DNA from: Reclinomonas americana ATCC 50394
Taxonomy: Eukaryota; Jakobida; Jakobea; Jakobida
Assembly: GCA_048213135.1 (NCBI GenBank)
Contig: PS015071.1
Span: forward strand, 124,555-188,554
Direction: 5' to 3'
Length of the DNA: 64,000 nucleotides
Made by a program: the position numbers and the translations under genes. Below the pieces are notes generated by a model that did no database searches, had not been told where the DNA came from, and saw nothing but the letters and a program-made list of their open reading frames with translations. This document shows positions 55,860 through 64,000 of this stretch, in pieces. The stretch's first letter is position 1. Each line of letters opens with the position of its first letter.

Positions 55860-58094
55860 GTGTGTGTGTATGTGTGCGTGTGTATGTGTGTGTATATGTG
55901 TGTGTTGTGTGTGTGTTTTTTTCGTAACGAGTTGACCTCATGCTGATTGTGATGTGTGATGTGCAGTGGCGTCGGCGGAGTCGTTTTCTCCGTCGACGAT
56001 TACACCCAACACGGCTGGCCAGACGGTGACAGTGACTGGGCGAGCATTGTCAGCAAGTGATGCTGTGCGATTGGTGTCTGGTGGCACCTGCGTGAGCGGC
56101 ACGACGACGTACAACATGACGAGCGGAGCAGTGGGTGGGTCGGCTGGAGCTCGCACGCTGACCGTGTCGACGGGTAACACCAGTTTAGCGGCCGGATCGT
56201 ATCTTGTGTGGTTCGTTTCTGCGTTCACTTTTTGTTTCTCCTCGTGCACTGCTTGTGTGACATTCTGTTATTGCCGTGTAGTTATCTGTACGGCGGAACG
56301 GGCACGCCAGTGCAAGTTGGCAGCACGTTGCTTCTCGTTAGCAACGGTAAGTTTATTTTCATGATATTATCCTCATCACACATGACTATTGACTGTCGTA
56401 TTCTCGATCGTATCAGCGTCGTCGGCGACGACAAGCGCCGCGTCAGCAGTGTCTTCGCTCTCTGCGACACTGAATNNNNNNNNNNNNNNNNNNNNNNNNN
56501 NNNNNNNNNNNNNNNNNNNNNNNNNNNNNNNNNNNNNNNNNNNNNNNNNNNNNNNNNNNNNNNNNNNNNNNNNNNNNNNNNNNNNNNNNNNNNNNNNNNN
56601 NNNNNNNNNNNNNNNNNNNNNNNNNNNNNNNNNNNNNNNNNNNNNNNNNNNNNNNNNNNNNNNNNNNNNNNCTCATTAGTTGGCGCACACAGTCGCATCA
56701 AGAGCGACGGGACTGGCGCTATTGTGTTCTGCGGACAACACACGACGGGTGGCACTACCGATGGCGACTGCGGAACGACGGCTACATTCAATCAGCCATC
56801 TTCGATTGCTGTTGATCAGGCACGCAATATGCTGTACGTTGGCTCTGGCATCAGTATGATAATTCGACAAATCAATCTGACCACGAACCAAGTGACGACG
56901 ATTGCGGGCACTGGGGCTGCTGGATCAGATGACGGAGCTGCGCTCAGTGCGACTTTCCAGTCGACATTCGGCGTGGTTCTGGATGCAACGCGCGACGTGC
57001 TGTACGTTGCCGAAGGCGGCCATGGTAGTATTCGTCAACTCGATCTTTCGAGCATGAGTGTGTCCACTGTCATTCATGGGCCTGGCACTGTGAACGGTCC
57101 ACTGGCGAGTGCGCGGTTCCAGTATACGGTTTGCATTTCCTTCATTGATTTCGTTGGTGATTCCAACGCAACGAACTGAGGCGCAACTCTTGTGTGCAGT
57201 TTGGCGTTGTCGTCAACGGTAATCGGTTGTACGCCACCGGTGAGTCGAAGAAGAAAAAGGGAGGTCCTGTGAATTGTCGGGCGGATAGAGCATCTTACAT
57301 GGCGTTGTGGGTTCAGGTCTTGCTGAGTGTGTGATCCATCTCATCAAGTTGCAACCATCAACTGCACGGATCACGGCATCGCCGAGCACGACCGGGGCCG
57401 GCTCTTCCGCGTCGATATCCAAGGCTGTCGCGCAGCTCAACAGTGGCGCGACGTACTACTTCCGTGCCGTGACTGTGCTGTCCGACTCGACGGTGCTTAC
57501 CGGATCGACACTGTCCTTCACGAGTGCGTCTGCGCGTGTGTATGATATTTGTGATTGATGGCCTGGAATGCCTGATACATGTCGTGATGTGGTATGCAGC
57601 AACTGGCGCATTGACGACAGGATTCTCGCCGACGTCGATTGCAGCGACGACGAGCAATGTGCAGATTGTGGTGACGGGTGTGAACTTGTTGGCGAGCGAT
57701 GTGGTGCAAGTGGAGTCGGGGGCAACGTGCAGCGGCAGTGGGACGGCGCTGACACACGTGTCGGTGTCGAGTGATGGGACGACGAAAACTGTGCAGACGC
57801 CGAGTCCGTCGACGGCACTGACGAATGGATTGTACTCTGTGTGGTGCGTTGATGTCATGGAGAAAGGGAGAGGAGAGGAGAGGAGAGGAGAGGAGAGGAG
57901 AGGAGAGGAGAGGAGAGGAGAGGAGAGGAGAGGAGAGGAGAGGAGAGGAGAGGAGAGGAGAGGAGAGAGTGGAAGAGAGGCTGACGGACATACTGCATGA
58001 GCGCAGACGAGAAGACATGAGCGAGAAAGGTAATGGGGAGAGAGTGAGACAGATAATGATACACATACACATATACGAGTATGTGTGTGTGTGT

Positions 58095-58153
<59 letters not shown>

Positions 58154-58250
58154 TAGTAGCGAGAGAGATTTTTTGCATGTGAGTGAGAAGATAAGTGGTA
58201 AGGGAAATTGTCGTTGAGCGAGTGCACGATGCCATGTCCTTGGTCTCACT

Positions 58251-58338
<88 letters not shown>

Positions 58339-58728
58339 CGTTTGTTGCTGCTGCGTATGTCCAGCTACTTGTATGGAGGCTCGGGTACGGCGGAGCGTGT
58401 CGGAACGACATCGCTTGTAGTTGGTAATGGTTTGTGGAGCGTGCTGGACGCAGTTTGCATGTAATCGCATGTCAATGACGGAATCTATCTATCTCTCTCA
58501 CTCTCTCTCTCTCTCTCTCTCTGCTCGTACGACCGAGGCGATGTACGGTACAGACAGAATGTACGTTCGGAGTCGCGTACGGTGGACTAATTCGTCGTCG
58601 TAGACGTACGTCGNNNNNNNNNNNNNNNNNNNNTTAGGTTTGGTTTGGTACGGTCGGTCGTCGGTACGGACGACGTTAGTTCGTACTAGTAATACGTCAC
58701 TGTCGTAATAGTACGGAACGTACTACTA

Positions 58729-58794
<66 letters not shown>

Positions 58795-61474
58795 GCCCGT
58801 CCTCTCGTGGGCGCAACAGCTGCACTTGCGACGAGCAGCGCGGCGACTGCTGTGGCGACATTTACGGCGACTGTGAACGGGTCGATCACGAACAACTCGG
58901 GTGCGGCGAGTAGCAACTATTTCGAGTTGGCACGATCGAGCAGCGACTTCACGACAGTATCGTCTGTGACAACGTATGCTGGTACCCTGAACACTCCTGG
59001 AACAACCAATGGTCCACGAGCGAGTGCGTTGTTCAATGATCCGCGAGTTTCGTCACTGTGCCGTTCATCATTGCATGTGTCTTGTCACCGTCGGAAATGT
59101 TATTTCTCCTGACGGTTGTGATTTACCGTGATGTGATGCAATTGCAGTCCATTGTTGGCGACTCGGATGGCAATTTGTTTATTGTGGAAGCAGGGTTGCG
59201 TGCTTGTGCTGATTTTTTTTGTATTTTACAGGCCGGCGATCTCACTGAAACATACCATCTCTTTTCCCTCGCATCGTGTGTCTTTACTCTCGCGCAGCAA
59301 CAACTGCATCCGACACATTGACGTTTCGTCGGGCATGGTGTCGACATTTGCTGGTGTTTGTGGAGCTACTGGTGCGTTTGTCGATGGTGCGGCGACTACG
59401 GCGCGGTTCAACGGGTGTGTGTATGGTTTTGTGGATTTGAGAATATTTTTTCGAGGATGCATGCCTGACATGGTGGACGATCATATTCGTTTTGTGTATG
59501 CAGCCCGCGAGGCCTTGCCATTGATCTCGTGTCGAGCACATTGTTTGTTGCTGATGTGCGTGATTAGGGTCGCGCGATTTCTGTTTTCTCTCTCTCTCTC
59601 TGCACGATTTAGATCCCCTGTTCCTGTATTGCCGCCTTCCTGTGGCTTTGCACTCCGTTGCTTTGTGTTGTTGTTACTTGGGTCCCCTTTGTTTGTTCGG
59701 TTTTGTTCAGCTCTGCTTGACTGTGAGATGTTGGGCATCTCTGTCTCTCTGATCTCACTTATCCTCTGAGGCAGTCGGCAAATAATGCCATTCGACGGGT
59801 GTCTTCGACTGGTTTCACGACGGCGTTGATCACTAGCAGCAGCGCCACGCCGGCTCCAGATTTTATCTACAGTGTGGTGTACGACGCGGGCAACCAGGTG
59901 TTGTACTTCTCCGAATTCAACAAGAATACTGTGCGGTGAGTGGCGCGCAGCAAGCAGATATGTTGCAACAGAGCAATGGGATGTGTGAAGGAAGGTAGAG
60001 CGTGTGAGTCAGAAAGAGTTGCTTGATAAGTGTCAGCAGTTGTCATTTATTGCGGCTTTCGTGAATGTGGTACCATTCCCTCTCATCAGCGTTTGTCGCT
60101 GATGCGACAGTCGGAGATGGAATGCGTCGACTCATGCCTGTGTATTTGTGTCTTTGTCACAGGCGTGCGAATGCCGATGGTTCGTCGATCACACTGCTGT
60201 GTGGTCAATACGGTACTTCTGGTGTCGCCGATGGCGACTGCTCTACCGCCACACCAACGTTCATCAACCCCGGCGGGCTAGCATTGGATTTTTCAGCCAA
60301 CAAGCTGTACGTGGCATCGACAAGTAACCACAATGTTCGTCAGCTGGACTTGGCGGCCACGCCGATGCAGCTCGGCACTCTTGTGGGCCAGATTGCCCCT
60401 GGATATTCCGTGGGTCCCACTGCAACTGCCCAGTTCCTCGATCCACGCACTCTGTATCTGGACCAAGTGCGACGGATCCTGTACATCGCAGACGCTTCAG
60501 TCGGCATCAAGCAACTGGATCTCAACAGCATGGTCGTATCAGCTATTACAGTGCCTTCGCTGAGTGTACCTTCTGTGGATGGGTCGTTGACGGAGGCTGT
60601 TGTTGAGGCACCGGTGCGTTGACATCTCATGAGCGTGGCAGAATTGGGCAGAAAATTATAGTGGGTTGTGTGTGTGTTTGTTTGTGTGTGTGTGTTTGTT
60701 TGTTTGTGTGTTTGTGTGTATGTGTATGTGTGTGTGTGTGTGTGTGTTTGTCAACGTTACGTGTGCGTGTAACTGATATGTGCGCACGTGTATCTGTACT
60801 GCAGTTTGGCGTGTACTTGGCACAAGGCAACCAGCTTTATGTGACTGGTGAGTCGACGATTCGATTTTCTGTTGATTGCGACTGTGCTGCTCACGGTGTT
60901 TCTTTCTATCATCAGAGTTTGTCAACGGTCCCGGTTTTGGTAACACGATTCGGTTGATTACGCTGCAACCTGGAGAGTGCCGAATCACTGCCGGTCCTTC
61001 GACGAGTGCGTCTGGAACAACCGCCAGCATCAGTGATGCACTGTCGCAGCTGACGCCTGGATCGGCCAACTATTTCCGTGCGGTGACTGTGCTGTCGGAC
61101 TCGACTGTGGTGGCTGGATCGACGCTGTCATTCACGACGAGTTTCGTTGGCGGAATGTGTGGTTCCCTTTGCGCAGCTCTTGTTGATGTACGCTTTTCCT
61201 TTCGTCCCATCTCAGATGTGGCGCCATCGGCGACGAGCTTCTCGCCGAGCAGCATTACTGCGGAGACGAGTGGCGCACAGATTGTTGTGACGGGCGCTGC
61301 GTTGCAGGCATCAGATGTAGTGCAAGTGGAACTGGGAGCGGACTGCACTGGCGGCGGCACAGCGCTGTCGTCGGTATCAGTGAGTGGTGGTGGAACGACG
61401 AAGACTGTGCAGACGAGTGGCGTGTCACTGGCAGTGGGATCGTATGCAGTATGGTGCGTTTGTGATGGAGAAAA

Positions 61475-61522
<48 letters not shown>

Positions 61523-61905
61523 AGAAAATCCACGGAGGCGGAGAGGGATGAGAAGAGTCGATACATGAGATTTAGTGCATTGTGTTTGATGAAGAAGAGG
61601 ATGTGAGAGACGACGAGGAAGAACTAGGTGCCTGTTGTTATTTGACAGGGTGTAGTTGGGTCAATGTATGAACGCTGGGGTGAAGATGAAAGAGGAAGAG
61701 TAGAGTATGGCTTCATCAAGCCGACTTGGTACGAAACTGACTGTTTTTGACCTCCACAGCATCCAGTTTGGAGGAACGGGACTGTGGAGCACTGTGCCGG
61801 GGACGCTGACTGTTGGTGTGTTAACCTTCGTGTGTTTTATAGAGAGTGCAATCTCTCTCTCTCTCTCTCTCTCTCTCATGTATGTGCATGTGAATGTTCA
61901 TGCTA

Positions 61906-61948
<43 letters not shown>

Positions 61949-62913
61949 TGGCTTCGGCGGAGTCGTTTACTCCATCGACGATTACACCGAATACGGCTGG
62001 GCAGACAGTGACGGTAACGGGGCGCGCATTGTCAGCAAGTGATACTGTGCGATTGGTGTCCGGCGGAACGTGCGTGAGTGGCACGACGACGTACAACATG
62101 ACGAGTGGAGCGTTGGGTGGATCGGCTGGAGCGCGTACGCTGACTGTGTCGACGGGCAACACCAGTTTGGCGGCCGGATCGTATCTCGTGTGGTTCGCTC
62201 ACTGCATTCATTTTTGATTCTCCTTGTGCAGTACTTGTGTGTCACCCTCGTGTTTGTGTTTGCAGTTACTTGTACGGCGGAACGGGTACGCCAGTGCAAG
62301 TTGGCAGCACGTCTTTAACCGTTGCAACAGGTGTGTTCTATGTTGTATCACTTTGCATCCATTTTCCCGCTTTTCACTCTCTCCTTTGGCAACAGGAACA
62401 AGCGTGACGAGCTTTACGCCGAGCAGCATCACTGCGGAGACGAGTGGAGTGCATGTGACTGTGAGTGGCAGTGGTCTGGCGGATGCGGATGTGGTGCAAG
62501 TTCAGAGTGCGGGATCGTGTACGGGTGCTGGCACCGTGCTGTCTCTCGTTTCGACGGCTGCCGATGGACTGACCACGATTCGGCAAACGACGAGCACGTC
62601 GCTTGCGGCGGGATCGTACTGGGTGTGGTGCGTGTGTTTGTGTCGTTTGGATTGGAAGACATGCATGTGTGCAACGAGCGAAGAAGCGTTCGTGCTTTAG
62701 CAAGCAAGCAAGAGAGTTAGAGAGAGAGAGAGGGAGAAGAAGATCTACGAACGAGATTGCATGTTTCGTCTTGAACTGATCACACTGGCGTGTGCTTTCT
62801 CTCCAGCATTCACTTTGCGAGCGCGGGTGCGGGTGTCTGGCAGCAAGTACCAGGCGTACTGACAGTAGGTGCGTGTCTGTGTGGCATGTGTTGAACTGAG
62901 AACTGTCACCCTT

Positions 62914-62949
<36 letters not shown>

Positions 62950-64000
62950 CGTCTGCGTTTTTTTATGTAGATGCTCATGCTGATTTTGATGTGTGATGTG
63001 CAGTGGCGTCGGCGGAGTCGTTTTCTCCGTCGACGATTACACCCAACACGGCTGGCCAGACGGTGACAGTGACTGGGCGAGCATTGTCAGCAAGTGATGC
63101 TGTGCGATTGGTGTCTGGTGGCACCTGCGTGAGTGGCACGACAACGTACAACATGACGAGCGGAGCAGTGGGTGGGTCGGCTGGAGCTCGCACGCTGACC
63201 GTGTCGACGGGCAACGCCAGTCTGGCGGCCGGATCGTATCTCGTGTGGTTCGTTTCTGCGTTCATTTTTTTGTTTCTCTTCGTGCACTGCTTGTGTGACA
63301 ATCCTCGTGTTTGTGTTTGCAGTTACTTGTACGGCGGAACAGGGACGCCAGTGCAAGTTGGCAGCACATCGCTTCTCGTCAGCAACGGTGAGTTCATTTA
63401 CTCATGATAATATTAGCCAGCACACATGATTATTGACTGTCGTATTCTCGATCGTATCAGCGTCGTCGGCAACGACAAACGCCGCGTCAGCAGTGTCGTC
63501 GCTCACTGCGACACTGAATGGCCTGGTCACCAACGTTTCTGCGTCGGCGAGCAACAACTACTTTGAGCTCGCGGTCGACAGCGGGGATTTCTCGACGGCG
63601 TCCGCGGTCAGCACCTTTGCTGGCAGTTTTGGCACACACGGCTTCAAGAACGACGACCGACTGCATGCGATATTTAATCAGCCGTGGGTGAGTGTCAGTG
63701 GCTAAGTTTGTCGCTGTTGTTCGGTGTTAAATTGCTGACTTACACATGTGTGTTGTGTTGTGTTGTGTGTGAGTAGGGAATGACTTCGGATGCACGTGGC
63801 AATCTGTATATCTCAGACTACACGTTGCGTAGATGTCTGTGTGCGACACTGCTGTTATGGTGCCATGTGTATTAACTTTGGTGAATGTGCGGGGTGTGCA
63901 GCAATCAATGCATCCGATTTGTCGACATTCACTCTGGAGATGTGTCGACATACACTGGCGGATGTGGCCAGACGCACGACTATGTGAACGGCGGTCCGTC
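42460..64000 (+). CDS. Giant secreted NHL-propeller / IPT-TIG repeat protein (5' part)
   Basis: Exon 1 (42460-42532) is a clean signal peptide, MRRHALPLLFLSLLCIACVA, and joins in phase 1 to repeat exon 43315-43541. From there to the window edge the gene is a chain of exons in two related propeller types (X and Y). Each propeller is coded by exons A-G with NHL signatures such as VSTFAG...DG...ARFN and ..GNLYVAD, then a linker exon H, then IPT/TIG-like domains, each coded by two exons (for example FSPSSITAETSGVQIVVTG ... LAVGSYAVWC + LTVG). Order found: X1, Y1, (break), Y2, X2, Y3, start of X3. Y carries four IPT domains, X one. Homologous exons keep the same length in every copy: A 227, B 47, C 117, D 52 nt. 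Three contigs are misoriented or misplaced, so do not translate the scaffold as it stands. NHL propellers and IPT domains bind proteins or glycans; an extracellular adhesive or recognition role is my inference. Confidence 0.85.
43315..46287 (+). CDS. Superunit part X1: propeller X plus one IPT-like domain
   Basis: Exons A 43315-43541, B 43630-43676, C 43750-43866, D 43949-44000, E 44603-44772, F 44832-45270, G 45349-45388, H 45471-45677, I 45754-45997, J 46223-46287. With exon 1 they run to 1681 nt with all phases matching. F is the longest blade exon (NQVTTIAGTGAPGSDDGAAL, then LDITRDVLYVAERDRGRVRQ). I and J together make one IPT-like domain. Intron D/E is 602 nt; the others are short. The intron before A contains a 20-N gap (43040-43059). 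Confidence 0.85.
46379..49713 (+). CDS. Superunit part Y1: propeller Y plus first IPT-like exon
   Basis: Exons A' 46379-46605, B' 46696-46742, C' 46881-46997, D' 47088-47139, gap 47209-47649 in an intron, E' 47978-48138, F' 48334-48784, G' 49056-49098, H' 49176-49400, I' 49476-49713. Phases match throughout. The F' blade reads ITLLCGQYG...VDGDCSTT and IRRILYIADASVG-like in all Y copies. After I' the second half of the IPT domain and the three further IPT domains seen in Y2 and Y3 are missing here; the scaffold breaks into a gap instead. Confidence 0.82.
47150..47835. other. 441-N gap with (CT)n and TACG-ordered noise
   Basis: (CT)n at 47157-47196, N 47209-47649, then 47650-47759 composed of words such as TACGTTACCGTTACGGTACG, then (CT)n again. 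The bases step through T-A-C-G order. It lies in the D'/E' intron of Y1, which in Y2 and Y3 has only a plain (CT)n here. Confidence 0.75.
50114..51391 (-). other. Inverted and misplaced contig carrying X2 exons A-E
   Basis: All coding is on the minus strand: end of exon A (51391-51224), B, C, D and E (50321-50152). The reverse complement fits the gap at 56476-56671 exactly. The scaffold left of that gap ends GACACTGAAT, this contig then starts GGTCTGGTCACC, and intact copies read GACACTGAATGGCCTGGTCA. The combined exon A is 59 + 168 = 227 nt, the same as every other A. On the right, its end CACTCTGA meets CTCATTAG at 56672, and the E/F intron becomes 38 + 21 = 59 nt, the same as in X1. Confidence 0.93.
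51412..56346 (+). CDS. Superunit part Y2: propeller Y with four IPT-like domains
   Basis: Begins inside exon C' at the 20-N gap, so A' and B' are absent from the scaffold. Then D' (51602-51653), E' (about 51911-52072), F' (about 52283-52735), G', H' (52988-53211), I' (53287-53525). The second half of that IPT domain is in the flipped contig 54466-54605. K (54850-55097) and L (55170-55234), M (55302-55533) and N (55715-55780), K2 (55966-56210) and L2 (56282-56346) form three more IPT-like domains. K and K2 are near-identical to each other. Confidence 0.8.
53797..54774 (-). other. Inverted 140-bp contig 54466-54605 between two gaps
   Basis: The only sequence between N 53797-54465 and N 54606-54774. 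Its reverse complement matches 61725-61860 of Y3 (TACGAAACTGAC, CTCCACAGCATCCAGTTTGG, GGAACGGGACTGTGGAGCAC) and supplies the missing exon of the first Y2 IPT domain. By comparison with Y3 it abuts 53796 to within about three bases and a (CT)n run at 54775, so 838 N stand for almost no real sequence. Confidence 0.9.
56417..58429 (+). CDS. Superunit part X2: propeller X plus one IPT-like domain
   Basis: Exon A starts at 56417 and is cut at 56475 by the gap that belongs to contig 50114-51391. After the gap: F 56693-57128, G 57200-57239, H 57317-57523, I 57600-57843, J 58365-58429. Exons match X1 in order and phase; F is one codon shorter than in X1 (436 versus 439 nt). The I/J intron has grown through microsatellites (57862-58340). 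Confidence 0.85.
57862..57967. repeat. (GGAGA)n pentanucleotide microsatellite
   Basis: About 20 perfect units in the I/J intron of X2. The same intron in X1 (45998-46222) has only a short irregular GA-rich stretch, so this array is recent. Confidence 0.95.
58080..58342. repeat. (GT)n, (GA)n and (CTG)n(TTG)n microsatellites
   Basis: Same I/J intron of X2: GT run 58082-58126, GA run 58127-58153, then about 11 GCT units from 58252 followed by about 17 GTT units to 58338, ending close to the acceptor at 58364. The trinucleotide part is absent from the X1 copy. Confidence 0.93.
58490..58795. other. 20-N gap with TACG-ordered noise on both sides
   Basis: (CT)n 58501-58522, noise-like 58525-58613 (GATGTACGGTACAG, GTAGACGTACGTCG), N 58614-58633, noise-like 58634-58730, then (CT)n 58733-58786. 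In X1/Y1 the homologous J/A' intron is one short (CT)n run (46341-46356). Confidence 0.75.
58820..63387 (+). CDS. Superunit part Y3: the only complete Y copy
   Basis: A' 58820-59046 (227 nt), B' about 59148-59195, C' about 59299-59415, D' about 59504-59555, E' about 59775-59937, F' about 60163-60613, G' 60805-60847, H' 60915-61139, I' 61216-61453, second half near 61759-61815, K 61949-62192, L 62266-62330, M 62396-62628, N about 62806-62870, K2 about 63004-63247, L2 63323-63387. This copy gives the reference order for judging the broken ones. Its introns are close to those of Y2: 62640-62760 matches 55545-55665 almost base for base. Confidence 0.85.
61915..61948. repeat. (GT)n run at the acceptor of exon K
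   Basis: GT repeat ending in TAG immediately before exon K of Y3. In Y2 the same place has a shorter GT run and ends in CAG. Confidence 0.85.
63461..64000 (+). CDS. Start of superunit part X3, cut by the window edge
   Basis: Exon A 63461-63687 (227 nt), exon B 63777-63823 (47 nt, donor GTTGCG at 63824) and the beginning of exon C at 63902. The sequence is X type (NYFELAVDSGDFSTASAVST) and closest to the displaced copy at 50114-51391. The gene continues past the window. Confidence 0.88.

Noticed and set aside
1-64000. tRNA, rRNA or snRNA genes
   Set aside because: I found no cloverleaf-like A-box/B-box pairs or conserved rRNA words by eye. A covariance-model search would be needed to exclude small RNAs in introns.

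Overview
The window is a piece of a nuclear genome from an intron-dense, compact single-celled eukaryote. Nearly every gene is split by many 55-80 nt GT-AG introns, intergenic distances are often below 200 bp, and base composition is moderately GC-rich. There are no bacterial operons or ribosome-binding sites. The gene set (ubiquitin E1, NDC80, EF-hand, PH, LamG/FN3 and NHL/IPT proteins) fits a free-living flagellate or amoeboid protist, but I cannot name the species. The sequence is a gapped scaffold with 17 N runs.

Layout, left to right: 281-1324 (-) partial beta-lactamase-like serine hydrolase. 1368-5565 (+) ARM-repeat protein, one repeat per exon. 5609-12327 (+) complete ubiquitin-activating enzyme E1 (24 exons, 1020 aa). 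12545-14610 (-) membrane-anchored TPR protein. 15171-20570 (+) EF-hand protein of 1113 aa. 20693-26741 (+) a 996-aa fusion of PH, NmrA-like, SRPBCC and ADP-ribosylglycohydrolase-like domains. 26788-31641 (-) a large protein I do not recognise. 31815-34549 (-) kinetochore protein NDC80. 34935-41306 (+) a multi-pass membrane protein with LamG and FN3 domains and C-terminal PPxY motifs. 42460 to the window end (+) the 5' part of a giant secreted protein made of NHL beta-propeller blades and IPT/TIG-like domains, in superunits of about 8 kb. I rebuilt exons by hand. The sum of exon lengths closes to a whole number of codons for every complete gene except the unrecognised one, which seems to lack one exon.

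Three contigs lie in the wrong orientation between N gaps. 36252-37025 must be flipped to give one open frame for the membrane protein. 50114-51391 is both inverted and misplaced: its reverse complement fills the gap at 56476-56671 with no missing base. 54466-54605 is inverted in place. At least one superunit also seems to be missing between 49713 and 51412, so the giant protein is longer than the scaffold shows.

Two other points stand out. About 40 introns start with GTTGCG instead of a GTGAGT-like donor; several of these are fixed beyond doubt by E1 protein conservation. Stretches built from TACG-ordered words next to CT/GA microsatellites and gaps look like pyrosequencing flow-order noise rather than genomic DNA.
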